This document shows positions 10,768 through 22,399 of a stretch of 64,000 nt of DNA, one piece after another. This stretch comes from Endomychus coccineus (Eukaryota; Arthropoda; Insecta; Coleoptera; Endomychidae): contig OY294068.1 in NCBI GenBank assembly GCA_958510875.1, positions 192,658,315-192,722,314 of the forward strand, written 5' to 3'. The position numbers were made by a program, and so were the translations under genes. Position 1 is the stretch's first letter, and each line of letters starts with the position of its first letter. The notes beneath the pieces were generated by a model. The model was not told where the DNA came from and searched no databases. It saw only the letters and a program-made list of their open reading frames with translations.

Positions 10768-11832
10768 TCAGTGTAAATTAGGAAAAAGAATGATTTTGAA
10801 ATCGTAATTGAATTTTCAGCTTTTCAGCTTTGAATTTATCTCCAGGAATGTTTCTGTTTGTAACATTGTTTCTAAAATGATTTTGCAGAACAAATTGAAT
10901 GAACTTCTTTTCTTCCCCTTATTATGTTGCTTCATTTCAGTCTTCGGAAATATTAGGATGAAAGTTATTTTCCTTCTCAACACCTCTAAAATCTGTATAA
11001 CAGATTAAGTGCCAATGACCAGTTACAAAAAAATAATAACAATCTGAAAAATTTTAGCACTGAAAGTGTCATACAATAATCATGAAGTAAAAATAATGAG
11101 GCGATTTTTCAGAAACAAAGTGGACCAATCGCTCTTAGTTCACTTTGATTCTGTTTTAACAGACACATCGTAATACAGCAATAGTATACTTGTGATGTCA
11201 TACAGTATAATTGAATCGTAATTGAGGATGTATTATATCAATTATCTATATAATTGGGGACACTTACATTGACAAACTTCGAATTTCTACTCATCAACAT
11301 ACGTATCCGGCATATTCATTATAAAATTAATTACTGCAAGACTAAAAAGTGATGCCCATAAACAGATTTCCGAAGAGTCGTTCATGATTGATTCGAGTCT
11401 GACGTGAAAGCAAACATCGTGTTTGATCATCACTGCCTACTTCGATTAATATTCAAAACCTACCTCGTGTTATTGATTCTGGCGTAATCAAAGGTTTCGG
11501 GAGTAGCGGAATTAGTTACCGGTCCTTCTGAAGATATCACGGTCCCAATTAATCTACATAATGTAACGTTGACATTCCGGAAGCAAATGTTTTGATTAGA
11601 ATTAATTGTTCCGACAATATTTACGTATACCTAAGAATATTTATCATGCAATATACAGGCCTGAGTCGAGGGAATATTACCATCATTATTGTCAACAAAG
11701 GATAGATTTGTTCATGCTGTTGACTATTAAATTATAACATAACCTGTGAAAGTGTGAACTTGGGTGAACAAATATATCCCTCGTTTACGCTATGATGCAA
11801 TATTATTGGAGTAGTGAATATTTAGATATGAC
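10768..11832. other. No gene seen
   Basis: AT-rich intergenic sequence. The only frame over 60 codons (10808-11008 plus) shows no known motif. Confidence 0.5.
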
Positions 11833-13296
11833 CAGGGCCGGAATTAGAGTGGTAGGGGCCTGTGGGCACAAGTTTGGTGGGGGCCCCTCTGGTAGACGGT
11901 AATTTCAAATGCCACAAAATATTAGAAGGTTCGAATTATCTAAAAACATAATTGCATGAACGCCAGACGTCCTATGTGATTAGCTACGATCGAAATCATT
12001 TTGACATATGTCTCGAGTTAGAGTTTATACATTTTACCTCGGTATTGTTAATTTGGGGTCGTTTCTTGCCCCGTGCGACCGACACCAGTTGTAATAAAGT
12101 GTTTTTGGCTATGGGCCGCTAGCTTCTACCCGCTTCGTGTATATTTTAGTAGCGAGAAAATTCCTTTTGGTACGTCGCACGTTAGACGCGCGTAGCTGAG
12201 ATCTGAGAATAGCTCAAACTGTTTTAATTAAATTTTCCCATTTAATGGACATTTATCGAAAAAAGAAGGGCCGTCGGGCACGGTCCGATACTAAATCTAA
12301 CTACATGGAGCGGAAACGGCAAGCGAAAAGTAGTCGCAAAGCCGTATTAGGTACAACCAGTTTGCATTTTCCCAATTCGCGTGCTACGTCATTCGATTTA
12401 CGGAAAATTAACTATTTCAAAACAGTTTTTGATCCGGATTGTGGATATCACGACTTCTGAAAAGGTCCAAAGTTCACATAATTATTTCATAATTTATAGT
12501 TCATTATTGTTTTACAACTGAAATAAATAGGTATGAAATTTGTAGGTTATTGATAATGTCAGTGTGACAGTGACATAATTATTTCAAACGTAAAGTAAGA
12601 CACACGTTTCAGATTCCACAACCACCCTTGACCAAGTAAATTTTTGATATCCCGGTATTTTTACACTACAAAATTATAATGCAATTGTAATGTCATTTAA
12701 ATAATACTTTTCTGGGAGATATATATATATATATTATTTATTTGACATATATTAATTATCGTTACAAAGGAACTTTTCGCACTTTCCTCGTCGATCAATT
12801 AGTCAAATTTTAATCAATTTATTATTGCTACTCAAAATCGGGAGATCATTGAGACGTTTTTGGTTCATTGCCGTTCGCAATCTGTTTTTTTTTTTAGTAA
12901 TTTCAACTTTGAAAAGGGTCTTTCAGCCTTACAGTTAGTGATCATAAGTACAAGATGAATTTCTTAAATTATCTGAACATTAGGAAAATCCTGCGCCTTT
13001 TTTTTTGATTATCAACGCGTACATGAAATGTTCACGGCTGAAGTATCTTTTTTTCTGCTGCAAACTGTTTGCAATATTCTGCAAATTGACTAAAAACTAT
13101 AAGCTTATCTGTAATACGACACCACATACTAAACACGCGGGAAAATTCAAATAACTAATTTCAATTAACAAAATCATCTCATCAATTTTTGTTGAAAACC
13201 AAATTTTTTTTCAATATATTATACCTGGTGGTGGCCCCTTTTTGGTGGGGGCCTGTGAGCGGCAGCTCACTCTGCCCACTCCTAAATCCAGCGCTG
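11833..13296 (+). mobile_element. Non-autonomous hAT element with 8-bp target duplication
   Basis: The left end is CAGGGCCGGAATTAG and the right end, reverse complemented, is CAGCGCTGGATTTAG; both go on to AGTGG. The sequence just outside is GATATGAC on the left (11825-11832) and GATATGGC on the right (13297-13304), an 8-bp target duplication with one mismatch as expected for hAT. Within the termini both sides carry G/C-rich GGGGCC...GTGGGGGCC stretches typical of this hAT group. A 71-codon basic frame at 12245-12460 (start MDIYRKKKGRR) is the only candidate coding remnant and does not resemble a full hAT transposase. About 600 bp of the interior (11900-12480) recurs inverted at 40240-40850. 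Confidence 0.75.
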
Positions 13297-13397
13297 GATA
13301 TGGCAATTAGTAAAGGCAAATAGTAAAATGTGACAATAATACGAGTAGTATCGCTACAGTTGCATCCTCAGAATCTGTTGTTCATACAACTAAGATG

Positions 13398-13435
13398 TAA
13401 TGCCAACCCCATTACAAGTGGCATCTTCAGGGCAG
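13398..13435 (-). ncRNA. Penelope family B ribozyme relic (truncated)
   Basis: The minus strand has TGCC-CTGAAGA-T-GCCACTTG...GGTTGGC, matching the left half and stem II of the family B motif. The GAAACGTC half is missing, replaced by ATTACATC. It is a fragment of a terminal repeat. Confidence 0.45.
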
Positions 13436-13714
13436 ACTTGGGGGTCTAGGACAATCCGTCGTCGCCGACTCGTCTTCGCCCATTCGTCGTATCCGACCTA
13501 ATCGTCGTCGTATATATTGATAAATAAAAGAACTTTAAATCTGTTATATTTTTATGTTATATATATTTTTACATGTACTTACAAATAGTAATTGTATGCT
13601 TAACCTCTCAGGTATTATAAAATTTTGGTGTTAGTTCACCGAAATTAGCATTTGAGGTCGAAACAAGGTAATTACATGCGAAATGAATCTGAGAAAACCG
13701 AAGTGAAAAAAGGG

Positions 13715-14090
13715 TATACAGGGTGCTTAAAAAAGAGACGTTGTCGAGGAACTAAGAAGGGGACACCAAAAACAATTGATTCTGGTAGACCCAGAACAAC
13801 AAGAACCATCCAGAAGAGAATATCATTTTATATTTAGTTGATCAAGATCCAACAATAAGCGTAAGAAATACGGCACGACAAACAAATACGTCTTCTGTAA
13901 GTACTTCTCAAGGAGCATCACCTACATCCTTATCACTACAGGCAAGTCCAAGAGTTCTTGCCAGACAATCTATCGGTTAGAGTCGATTTTTGTGAAACGT
14001 TACAAGAAAAAACAGCCTTCGAACCCAATCTTCTTAAATGTATCCTTCTTACCGACAGACAAACAGAGGATATTTCGAACACTTACTTTA
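13715..14090 (+). pseudogene. Second Tc1/mariner-group transposase relic (N-terminal half)
   Basis: Readable with frame changes are DSGRPRTTRT, DQDPTISVRNTARQTNTSS, VRVDFCETLQ and LLKCILLTDRQTEDIFEHL. The order (linker with RPRTTRT, HTH, then a segment before the first catalytic Asp) matches the N-terminal half of DD41D-type insect transposases and resembles the element at 5.5 kb in layout. The catalytic domain beyond the first Asp region is missing. Stops and shifts are frequent. Family placement is an inference. Confidence 0.55.
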
Positions 14091-14099
14091 ACTGATTGA

Positions 14100-15155
14100 A
14101 TATTTCAAGTTCTTATTCAAATTTATTTTAATTTCCTCCTTGTGATCATGAGCGATCATAATGGTTAATATAAATAAATCTTACATTTCAAAAATTGCAG
14201 AGCATCCCTTGATACAATTTTTATTGTTATTTTTATATGAATTGGTTGAGTCTTTCTTCATTATTTTGAAACTTCCTGACTCAAGAAAATCTAATGTTCC
14301 ATTGATTTAATTATCCCGGTCAATAGCAATGACTGTATTACCTTTATCTGCCTTCGTGAAAAACTATATCATCACTACTTATTTTTGTGGAAATAGATTT
14401 AACAATCTTTAATTAATATTTTGCTTCATAACCATGTTTTCCTAAATTTGATTTGCTTTTCTTAGCTAGTTAGTTATTTTTGTGGAAATCGATTCAACAA
14501 TCTCTGATTCGTGTTTTGCTTTATAATCTTGTTTTCCTAAATTTGATTTTCTTAGCTGGATCATATTTCAAAGAATCAGAATCCTGTATGTTATAGATAT
14601 CACTCTCCAAATCTGCTCCCTGCATGGTGAAACATTTCACGATTTGCTTAATAAAAACGAAGTTTCTTAAAATTTATCATAAGTGTATTTTTTATATAAG
14701 CTATAGATATGAACTTTCAACAAGTAAGCACCAAAACCATCCAAATTTGTACCGATAACAAAGGTCTCCTCTTATCAAATGAGCAGGGAAAATCAATAAG
14801 TTGAACATTGCAAAACAAAAATTATGCAATGTTGATCTTTCAAGTCAGGATATTTCCATCACATTGAAGCTCGTACCCCACACATATCAACTAGTCATGG
14901 TATACATCAATATATTCAGGAAAATTAACCATCCAAGGGTGCATGTGGAAACCTAGATATAAAATAGCCTCCGGCGTCCGATATAACTTTCGTATTAAAA
15001 CAGTTTACTCAGGCTTTGATGTACATAGTATGATATGCATCCAGTTTGGCTCCTGTCATGTTTTATTTCCTTGCGATGAAAAAGATCTGCATGTAGTAAT
15101 AAACTATAAAAGAGTTCACACTGTGGATATATTATGATACTATCGACAAGAAATA
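14100..15155. other. No gene seen; small internal duplication
   Basis: AT-rich. Two short similar stretches occur near 14375-14470 and 14475-14560 (TTATTTTTGTGGAAAT.GATT...TTTTCCTAAATTTGATTT), a local duplication of about 100 bp. Confidence 0.45.
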
Positions 15156-15159
15156 ATCA

Positions 15160-16830
15160 CCCTTATCCACTGAAAATACTATTAAAGTACTAAGGACCTT
15201 TCGGCTACCAAGTAGCCATCATCAGAGTAAGCTAAATTATGAATCAAAATGTGCCTTTTCAAATACTATTTGGGGATAATAATGTGAACAATGGATTACT
15301 CTCAGCTTGTATCCAAAATATGTTCGGCTACCGCTGACTTTTCAATAATATTTTTTTATGTGGTGAAAATGTTCCTTATAACGAGTTAAAATATTCCTCC
15401 CAGTTTGAACACGACTTACAATTGATTTTGTAAGTCCCGGATTTTTCGAAATCGGAAACTTTATCGAAAGTGTTGCCTAAACGGTGTTTTAGCTTGTTTT
15501 TACATCTATAAACGGGTTGTATTGCAAATTCCGGAAACAAACCATGAAATTTATTGATGACTGAAGAATGATATGTGGAACTTTTGGAATTTATTGAAGT
15601 ATTTGCAGGTAATGGCTTTAATTTGGCTAGTTAGCTACGTTTCAATTTCCTTTTTTGTTTAGAAATTGAATTATAGATCAAAGATTTATGGTAACCATTA
15701 TCCAACTCAATTTGTTGGAGTTTCTCAATTTCGTTGATATGATTCTGCCGACTCAACGGTACGTTCAATGATCTATAAGCTAGACTACTAAACGGAGCTT
15801 TTTTATATCTAAATGGTGTAGCTGAATCAGCCGGTGTATACCTTTGTGTTTGAGTGTGTTTTCAGTATATGTCGAAACTCAAGTGTTTACCATCTTTTAT
15901 AATGTTGATATCAAGGACAGGAAGCTGATTATCTGTTTCTATTTCGACAGTGAATCAAATTGACTATTAAGGGTGATCAAAAATTCCTGTACATCAAAAT
16001 CTTCACTTGTAATCGTATAAATGTCGTCAGTGTATCCATACCAAACTTTTGGAAACTGATTCAATTTTTATTTAAGCAGGTTTCAAGTTTGCTTTGAGAA
16101 ATATTGGCAAAAAAGGAGAGAGTGGATTGCCCATTGCACATCCGCTTGTTTGTTCATAGTAATTTTCGTTAAAAGTAAAACAATTTAGCTCCATACATAA
16201 AGACGTCAGGGTCATGTATTCTGTACAGTTTCAATCGGGAATATTAATATTTGAAAGCCATTTCTTCAGAATTTTCATCGGCTCAAAGATTGGGGTATTT
16301 GTAAATAGTGAAACCACATCAAATGAAACGAGAGTATCACCTGGTTCAAGTTTGGAATCTTTCAATTTTGCGATAAGTTCCAAAGAATTTTTAACAGACA
16401 AACTTGGTGCGGCTTGGAAGTTGCTAAATTCCTTCTCTAACCATTTCGCTAAGTTATGCGTAGGACAATTGATGTTCGAAATGATTGGTCTCATGGAATC
16501 ACCCGGCTTATACATTTTAGGTAAGCAATACAGTCTAGGAAGATTGGGATTTAAAAGTTCAAATTATCTGAGATTATAGCTGTATACAATTTTAATGAAT
16601 TATTGACTAGTTTACCGCGTTTTGATAAGAGATTCCCGGTAATCTGTTGATAGGGACCATCATAAGGTATTAACCGAATTGATAATCCTCTTTGCCCATA
16701 ATTACGAGGGAATTTCTCTTATCTGCTTCCAAATAGCAGCCAATAAGGGTGTTCAAGAAGAGCTTTCCCCAAGTTTTGTCACTGTAGTGTCTCAGTTCAT
16801 TGACTAGTTTTTCCCATTCCATTATTATCG
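15160..16830 (-). pseudogene. Penelope-like element family A, near full length, degenerate
   Basis: Read on the minus strand from 16830 down. EADKRNSLVIMGKEDY matches the Penelope N-terminal RT block. Then come LYCLPKMYKPGDSMRPIIS, NCPTHNLAKWLEKEF and VSFDVVSLFTNTPI (RT block with catalytic Asp). A connecting region with SGTYKINCKSC follows and then a damaged GIY-YIG region with KSAVAEHILDTS near 15290-15330. It ends in a terminal repeat with the hammerhead motif A3. The region matching the AMG.P RT box near 16130-16160 is frame-shifted but readable (SGCAMGNPLSP-like). Stops and shifts occur throughout. A related copy lies inverted at 17780-18712. Confidence 0.75.
15188..15229 (-). ncRNA. Penelope family A hammerhead-type ribozyme, best-preserved copy A3
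   Basis: On the minus strand: TACT (15229-15226), CTGATGA (15225-15219), T, stem II GGCTAC-TTG-GTAGCC, GAAA (15202-15199), AGG-T-CCT-T, then AGTA (15191-15188). Stem I is 4 perfect pairs, stem II 6 perfect pairs, and stem III is a 3-bp AGG/CCT with one looped base. Such a short stem would be expected to work as a dimer. The only departure from the hammerhead consensus is one U between A9 and stem II. Hammerhead ribozymes are known in Penelope-like terminal repeats; this one sits at the 3' end of such an element. Confidence 0.7.
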
Positions 16831-16839
16831 ATTAATTGG

Positions 16840-17685
16840 AACATGTTTAAGCTGCTATACAGTGTTTCTCATTTTTTAGCTTGGAGTATTGGGATTTCGG
16901 TATCTATAAGAATTAGAAGGTAGGTTGAATGGAGAAAGTTTCGCGAAGTCAGATGAGTAACAAAGTTCTAGCTAAAATTCATCGAGGCTGGTTAATATTG
17001 AAACGAAAACGCTGTATTAATTAATTGCTCCGAATTGAAGAAGAATAAGTTTTATTCAGTATCGAATAAAGTGATAATGGAAAAGTTGATTTATTTCAAC
17101 TTTCGGCCGATTGAAAGTCGGAAATTATGGTGTTACTTCAAAGGTTATCGTGTTCTATGATGACGTCCTAAATGTCACGATGTGCCCTTCAAAACCTCCA
17201 CTGCATTCAGTGATTCCGTTCGAAATCAGCAAGTCTCATCTATATACCCAAGTTCGATTCTATAATATACCTCTGGACTAACAAATGTTATGAAGTTATG
17301 AGAAATATATTTTTCGATAAATGCTCAAAGTTGCAACTTTGCAGAACCTTGACACGTATCTCATTGATGTCTGAAACGCTTTATACGGATCCTAACGTTT
17401 GTTAGCAAAGTTAACCATACAATAAAATCAGCTTTTAAATCGATAGACTACAAAATGAAACATCGCATTATTCATACAGACTGGCGCGTCCATTTATGTT
17501 CTCCTCTGAATAGAACAGAATGAAACTGGAGCACATAGAAATTGATCGATAATATACTATCGAGTTCGATATTGTTGTTGCAATCTTCGCTTTAATCCAG
17601 ATTTGTTGACTTACTTGACATTCATAAAAAAATATATAAACTATAAAAGAGTTCACTCTGTGGATATATTATAACATTATTGATA
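16840..17685. other. No gene seen between two Penelope relics
   Basis: No motifs recognised. The string TATAAAAGAGTTCAC.CTGTGGATATATTAT occurs at 15108-15135 and again at 17642-17670, just outside the two family A terminal repeats. The duplicated unit therefore extends beyond the ribozyme region. Confidence 0.45.
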
Positions 17686-17725
17686 ATGAATAATCACCCT
17701 TATCCACTGAAAATACTATCTAAAG

Positions 17726-17768
17726 TACTGAGGACCTGCATGCTACCAAGTAACCATCATCAGAGTAA
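17726..17768 (-). ncRNA. Penelope family A hammerhead-type motif, copy A4 (dead)
   Basis: The minus strand reads TACT-CTGATGA-T-GGTTACTTGGTAGC, followed by TGCA where GAAA should be, then AGG-T-CCT-C-AGTA. Loss of GAAA should abolish cleavage. It lies upstream of, and inverted relative to, the plus-strand Penelope relic that follows, a layout known for Penelope terminal repeats. Confidence 0.55.
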
Positions 17769-17779
17769 ACTAAATTCTA

Positions 17780-18712
17780 AATCACAATTCCATGAAACCA
17801 ATCATTTCGAGCATTCATTGTCGTACGTATAACATAGCAGAATGGTTATTGAAGGAATTTAGCAGCTTCCAGCCGCACCAAGTTTGTCTGTGAAAAATTC
17901 TGTGGAACCTATTGCAAAATTGAATGATTTCAAACTTGAATCTGGTGGTACTTCCGTTTCATTTGATGTTGTTTCACTATTTTCAAATACTCAAATCCCT
18001 GAGTCTATGAAAATTTTGAACAAATGGCTTTCAAATATTAATATCCCCGATAGAAATTGCACAGAATACGTGATCCTTACATCTTCATGTATGGAGCAAG
18101 ATTATTTCACTTTCAACAAAAATTACTATAAACAAACAAGCGGATGTGCAATGGGCAATCCGTTCTCTCCTTTCTTGGCCAATATTTTCCTAGGCGAATT
18201 TGAAACCTCCTCAAAATCAAAATTGAAACAGTTTCCAAAAGTGTAGTATAGACATTTCGCGATTACAAGTGAAGATTCTGAGTTACATGGCTTTTTAAAA
18301 TTATAACAACGAAGTTGAGAAACTTCAATAAAATCCAAAAGTTTCACTTATCATTTTTCAGTAATTAATGAATTCCATAGTTTGCTTCCTAAATTTGCAA
18401 TACACCCTTTGACAAAGTTTCCGATTTCGACAAATGCGGGGTTTACAAAATCTATTTTGAGTCTTGTTCAAAATACTACGTGGTTCAAACTATAAGGAAC
18501 ATTTTGCCCACATAAAGTAAAATAAAGGTGAAAAATCAGCGGCAGCCGAACACATTTTGAATACAAGTCACACCATTTCCCAAGAAAGCTTATCACTTTC
18601 AAAACACAGTACAGACAAATATCTAGGTTACTTAGAGGGGATGGAATTGTATGAACGAAAAAGCAAGTTACATAATTCCGATTTATCCCCAAATTGTATT
18701 TAAAGAGGTACA
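17780..18712 (+). pseudogene. Penelope-like element family A, internally deleted
   Basis: The frame at 17884-18246 reads VSFDVVSLFSNTQI, LTSSCMEQDYFTFNKNYYKQ and SGCAMGNPFSPFLANIFLGEF, which are Penelope RT blocks including the catalytic Asp and the AMG.P box. A deletion follows near 18250-18380. The element resumes with the C-terminal end, KSAAAEHILNTSHTIS and LGYLEGMELYERKSK, to a stop at about 18700. It is flanked by family A terminal motifs on both sides (A4 inverted, A5 direct). Its sequence is close to the minus-strand copy at 15.2-16.8 kb. Confidence 0.75.
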
Positions 18713-18720
18713 TTTCGACT

Positions 18721-18762
18721 CAATCTGATGATGGCTACTTGGAAGCCGGAAGGTCCTCAGTA
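18721..18762 (+). ncRNA. Penelope family A hammerhead-type motif, copy A5 (decayed)
   Basis: CTGATGA-T-GGCTACTTGGAAGCC-GGAA-GG-T-CCT-C-AGTA. GAAA is changed to GGAA and one stem II pair is broken, so it is probably inactive. It sits directly after the C-terminus of the Penelope relic, the expected place for the 3' terminal repeat. Confidence 0.6.
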
Positions 18763-18805
18763 TTCAAATAGTACTTTTAGTGGATAAGAGTGATTATTTC
18801 TTATC

Positions 18806-20125
18806 AAAAGAAGATATATGAAGTTTATCTTTTCATGAGTGTGAAATTATTTTGGTATTAATGAAGGGAGCCTGAATCGCATCGGAAGATTCAGTTCAGA
18901 TCATAACGTCATTCAATGCAAAGGATTTTAGTCATTGGTACACAGATAATATTAAATATTATCTGTGGATACTAGAAGATCACAATATCACAATCATGAT
19001 TGCAATAATGATAAGCAATAAAAAAAGAAATCTTTTGGGTTCATTTGACAGTCACCAATATACAGGAGGCCTTCTTTTTATCAAAATTTGGTCATATTGG
19101 GTCGATTTAAAAAAAATGCCTTTCTTGTCATAAAACGATCCTGTGAAATGCTTTCGAGATAATGAAAAACCTTTGGTCATTGTCTCTATGCCAACAATAA
19201 ATTCCATATGTTTTGGGGCGCCCCTGAAGAGCACGTCGCGCCTATCAAATTTGTGTGTGAGTGTGAGGTCTATTCGAGGTAAAATGGACTTCGAATCAGT
19301 TGGTTCACTCTTAACTCTTGGACTACTATGCTTCATCGCAAACGCTTTCATCAGAAAATTGACTCCTGATTTTTTTACCGATGTTATCCCAAATTTGTAC
19401 ATAGTACAAATGTATGTGTGACAATAACAAGTTGCAGAGCGAATTGAAGATAACATTATTATTAAATCAGAAAACAGATTCAGTATAAAACCACAATGAT
19501 GAAAGAGAGGATGAATAACCTATCGATGTTGTCAATTGAAAGCTACACAGACAAATCATGAACTTACGCTCTTTAGTTGAATAGTAGAGGCATCGGTAGA
19601 CTCAATGACGTGAAGCTTGAGAGACTTAAGGCTATATTATTGCCCTATCATGGTCATGGGTTGCAGTTCCATCATTAAAATAATTTAAATACCTGTTGGT
19701 TCCTGTGTTGTGTAGTAAAATATTGCATATTTTAACGACATGTTTTCTAATTTTTTTAGTGCATCTTGCATGCATATTTTCAACCCTTTTTATTGCATAT
19801 AATCTAGTCTCTAAGTTATAACTCACCAAGTATTTGAAAATGATCCTCTAGCAGTGACAAAAATATTTCTCCCAACCAGACCAGTTAGACGAATATTTTA
19901 TTTTTCCGAAACGCTTTAACAACAACTCCGATAGAAAGGCGCACAAAAAATAACACTATATTATCAGACTCAGCGAAGAGATTAACGCGTACGGGGATGA
20001 GAGTTTTCGTCTATAGGATTTGCGAAAATATTTCGAAGATAATCTGGCTCGGGTTAAGCCCATCAACTCATAAAATATCATGTTTATGTCTTAGGAAAAG
20101 TACAGTGCGCGGGCGTCGTAGGCGG
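18806..20125. other. No recognised gene; one 134-codon frame
   Basis: The minus frame 19052-19456 starts at a true ATG and contains KHSSPRVKSEPTDSKSILPR and FDRRDVLFRGAPKHMEF; no family is recognised. The opposite strand is open over most of it (19143-19421), so it may be chance. The rest is AT-rich without signals. Confidence 0.3.
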
Positions 20126-20543
20126 CTACGGTGGAACTAAGCGACGCCTTTCAGTTGTTTGAACGTCGTGAATCAGATACGCTGCCTGCCGCCGAACAAG
20201 GCATCCTGTCGTGTTTACAAACTGTGAGTGGAGCACGTGATAATTCGTGTTGTCCTTTGATACCATCGAAAGTGTGCACATTTTCGTCGAGCCCGACAAC
20301 AATGACATAGAATTCCCTACAAGTATGTTCCAGAAATAGATCTACTACATTTTTGAACAATGTAATCGCTTGGAAAAATTTCATCATTTGAAATTCAAAT
20401 TGGTCTTGGAATAGCTTATTCAAATATGTCATATTGAAATATTCTGAAATGTTTAGGGACTTAGTTATTCTTAATCTTTCCTGAGCAACTACACCATCGA
20501 AGCCAACAAAGGTCATGAGCAATACATAATAATTCAGAGACAT
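20126..20543 (-). CDS. Candidate secreted or receptor-type exon, unrecognised
   Basis: A 130-codon frame starting at ATG (20543). It opens with a hydrophobic stretch, NYYVLLMTFVGFDGVVAQ, that would serve as a signal peptide. Then follow a possible glycosylation site (NMT) and TCREFYVIVVGLDENVHTF. A GTATCA donor-like site falls at 20263-20262, after which the frame looks less protein-like, so a coding exon of about 280 bp (20264-20543) is plausible. It has no resemblance to the neighbouring transposons. It could be the first exon of a host gene running leftward, or a chance frame; no downstream exon was found. Confidence 0.3.
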
Positions 20544-20984
20544 GTAATAAATCTACTGTTGCATTCATTTGATGGAAGTTTTTTTTCATTTCATAGGATG
20601 CATCCTTTCTAAACTATCATATGCTTGACTACCAAATTCAAGCAACTTGCATTTGAATATAATTTTGGATTATAGTTTCTATTATACATATTACATAAGA
20701 TTCTAATTCCTGTTGAATAAGAATAATTCAACAGCAGTCAAAATTTCTTGATCATTTTTAGTTCCTGATTGATAACATTGCCACTAATAGGGAAAATATA
20801 TATCTGGTCAAATATCGAGAGCTAAATCTACTTTCTCTTTAAACCTATGAAAAATATGCAATTTTATTCTCTTTTTTATTACGTGTGTATTGATAATCCA
20901 ATAATTCTGTTCACGGAAATTTTCATGAATGATAAAGCAAAACCAATGAAAATCTGAAGTTAAATGTTTCTTTATTTCCTCGCA

Positions 20985-22330
20985 TTACAGTAGAATCCCA
21001 CCTTTAGTCAGAACCTGAAGAATGTAAATAGAAAGGCGATACGTGCCCTAATAGTAAGCAGAAGGATGGCAGGTAAAACATGGTGTAATTCACCAAAAAT
21101 ACTGCTTCGAATGTACACCATGATGGTGAGGCCTATCCTCACCTATGAGGCGATAGCCTGGAGTGACCAAACCAAGCACAATGATAGGGCCCAAAAGCTC
21201 GAATGTGCATAACTGGGGCTCAAAGACTTGCCCTACGGCTAGCATTGGAAAAACACCGAGACCAACCCCCTCCATATAGCAATACGTAGGTCAGCATACA
21301 ATATTATGATCAATATGAGCAAAGAAGAATGTCAGTTAGGGGATAGTCTTCGGTGGAAGAACAATATCATTCTGAAAAAGAACACCCAATTAACATGGCA
21401 CTAACAGATGACATGAACAAGGTGTTCATGTTTACAAAGAACTTCCAAAGCCACCTAGAGAATAAAAAATACTGGAGACAGGGTATCACCCGGTTGGGAT
21501 CAATCTGTGAGTACACAGATGAATCAAGAACTTCAAAAGATACGGGGCCTGGAGTTTTTGGGCTCAAAATCATATAATCTGAACTCATGGGTAAATACAC
21601 CAGTATCTTTTTAGCGGAAATGCATGCAATTTAGAGATGTACACATTTAAATATGGACAAAGGATACAAGAAAGAGGATATAGCCATCATATCCGATAGT
21701 CAAGCAGCTATAAAGGCGTTCAGCTCAAACATCATCAGTTCAAAGATGGTTTTCAACAGCTTAACCTCTTAGGATTGCAAGCAAAAAAGAATGACCCATT
21801 ACTTGGTACCAGGACATACAGATATCGAGAGAATTGAGTAGGTGGACATCCTTGCATGCAAAGTTGTTGATACGCCTCTAATAGGTCTGCCGGAACCTCT
21901 CTGCGTTATAGGCAAGCACACGTTGAACGAAATCCACAAAACAGAAGAGACAGAACTCAGTACCAGGTACCAGAGAGTTCTCTTCCAAGACGCGGACAAT
22001 CCAAAACCCTCATAGATAAATTCAGGAACAGGGCGTTCTAGGAAGTATGAGATTGGGCCAAAACAACCTGAGAATCATATCAGGATTCATGACAGGCACT
22101 GCAAAGTCAACGACCATATGAATAGAATCGGCCTAGTGAACGATGGAATGTGTAGATTTTGCAGAAAAGCAGAAGAAACACTGACATACTGTAGAACAGT
22201 ACTGTAAAGAGGGATACAATTGTTCTCTGAGGATTTTTTATCAACCCACCCCTTGTGGAATTATTTTGCAGAAATCGAAATCTCCAAAAAGTTGGAATAA
22301 TCATATACAACATGATTTTATTAGAGGCGT
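20985..22330 (+). pseudogene. Non-LTR retrotransposon RT end plus RNase H, degenerate
   Basis: The C-terminal RT region reads RNAIRALIVSRRMAGKTWC, LLRMYTMMVRPILTYEAIAW and NPLHIAIRRSAYNIM. RNase H follows: FLAEMHAI (catalytic Glu), IAIISDSQAAIKAFSS (catalytic Asp), THYLVPGHTDIE and CKVVDTPLIGLPEP. The C-terminal Cys/His region is VNDHMNRIGLVNDGMCRFCRKAEETLTYC near 22105-22190. Stops and shifts are scattered. The layout equals that at 1-790 and 62870-63830, so the three belong to one clade, probably LOA/R1/Jockey. Confidence 0.75.
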
Positions 22331-22399
22331 TGTCTATGGGATGATCAGAATTCAGGGCCTCTACACTCTGAACCGTGGTTAATCAGGATCTAGGAGGGT

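Noticed and set aside
16214..16579. 121-codon plus-strand frame
   Set aside because: It is antisense to the Penelope RT on the minus strand (CPTHNLAKWLEKEF, VSFDVVSLFTN), which carries the real signal.
19143..19421. 92-codon plus frame opposite a 134-codon minus frame
   Set aside because: Both strands are open over the same stretch and neither has a recognised motif, so neither was called a gene.
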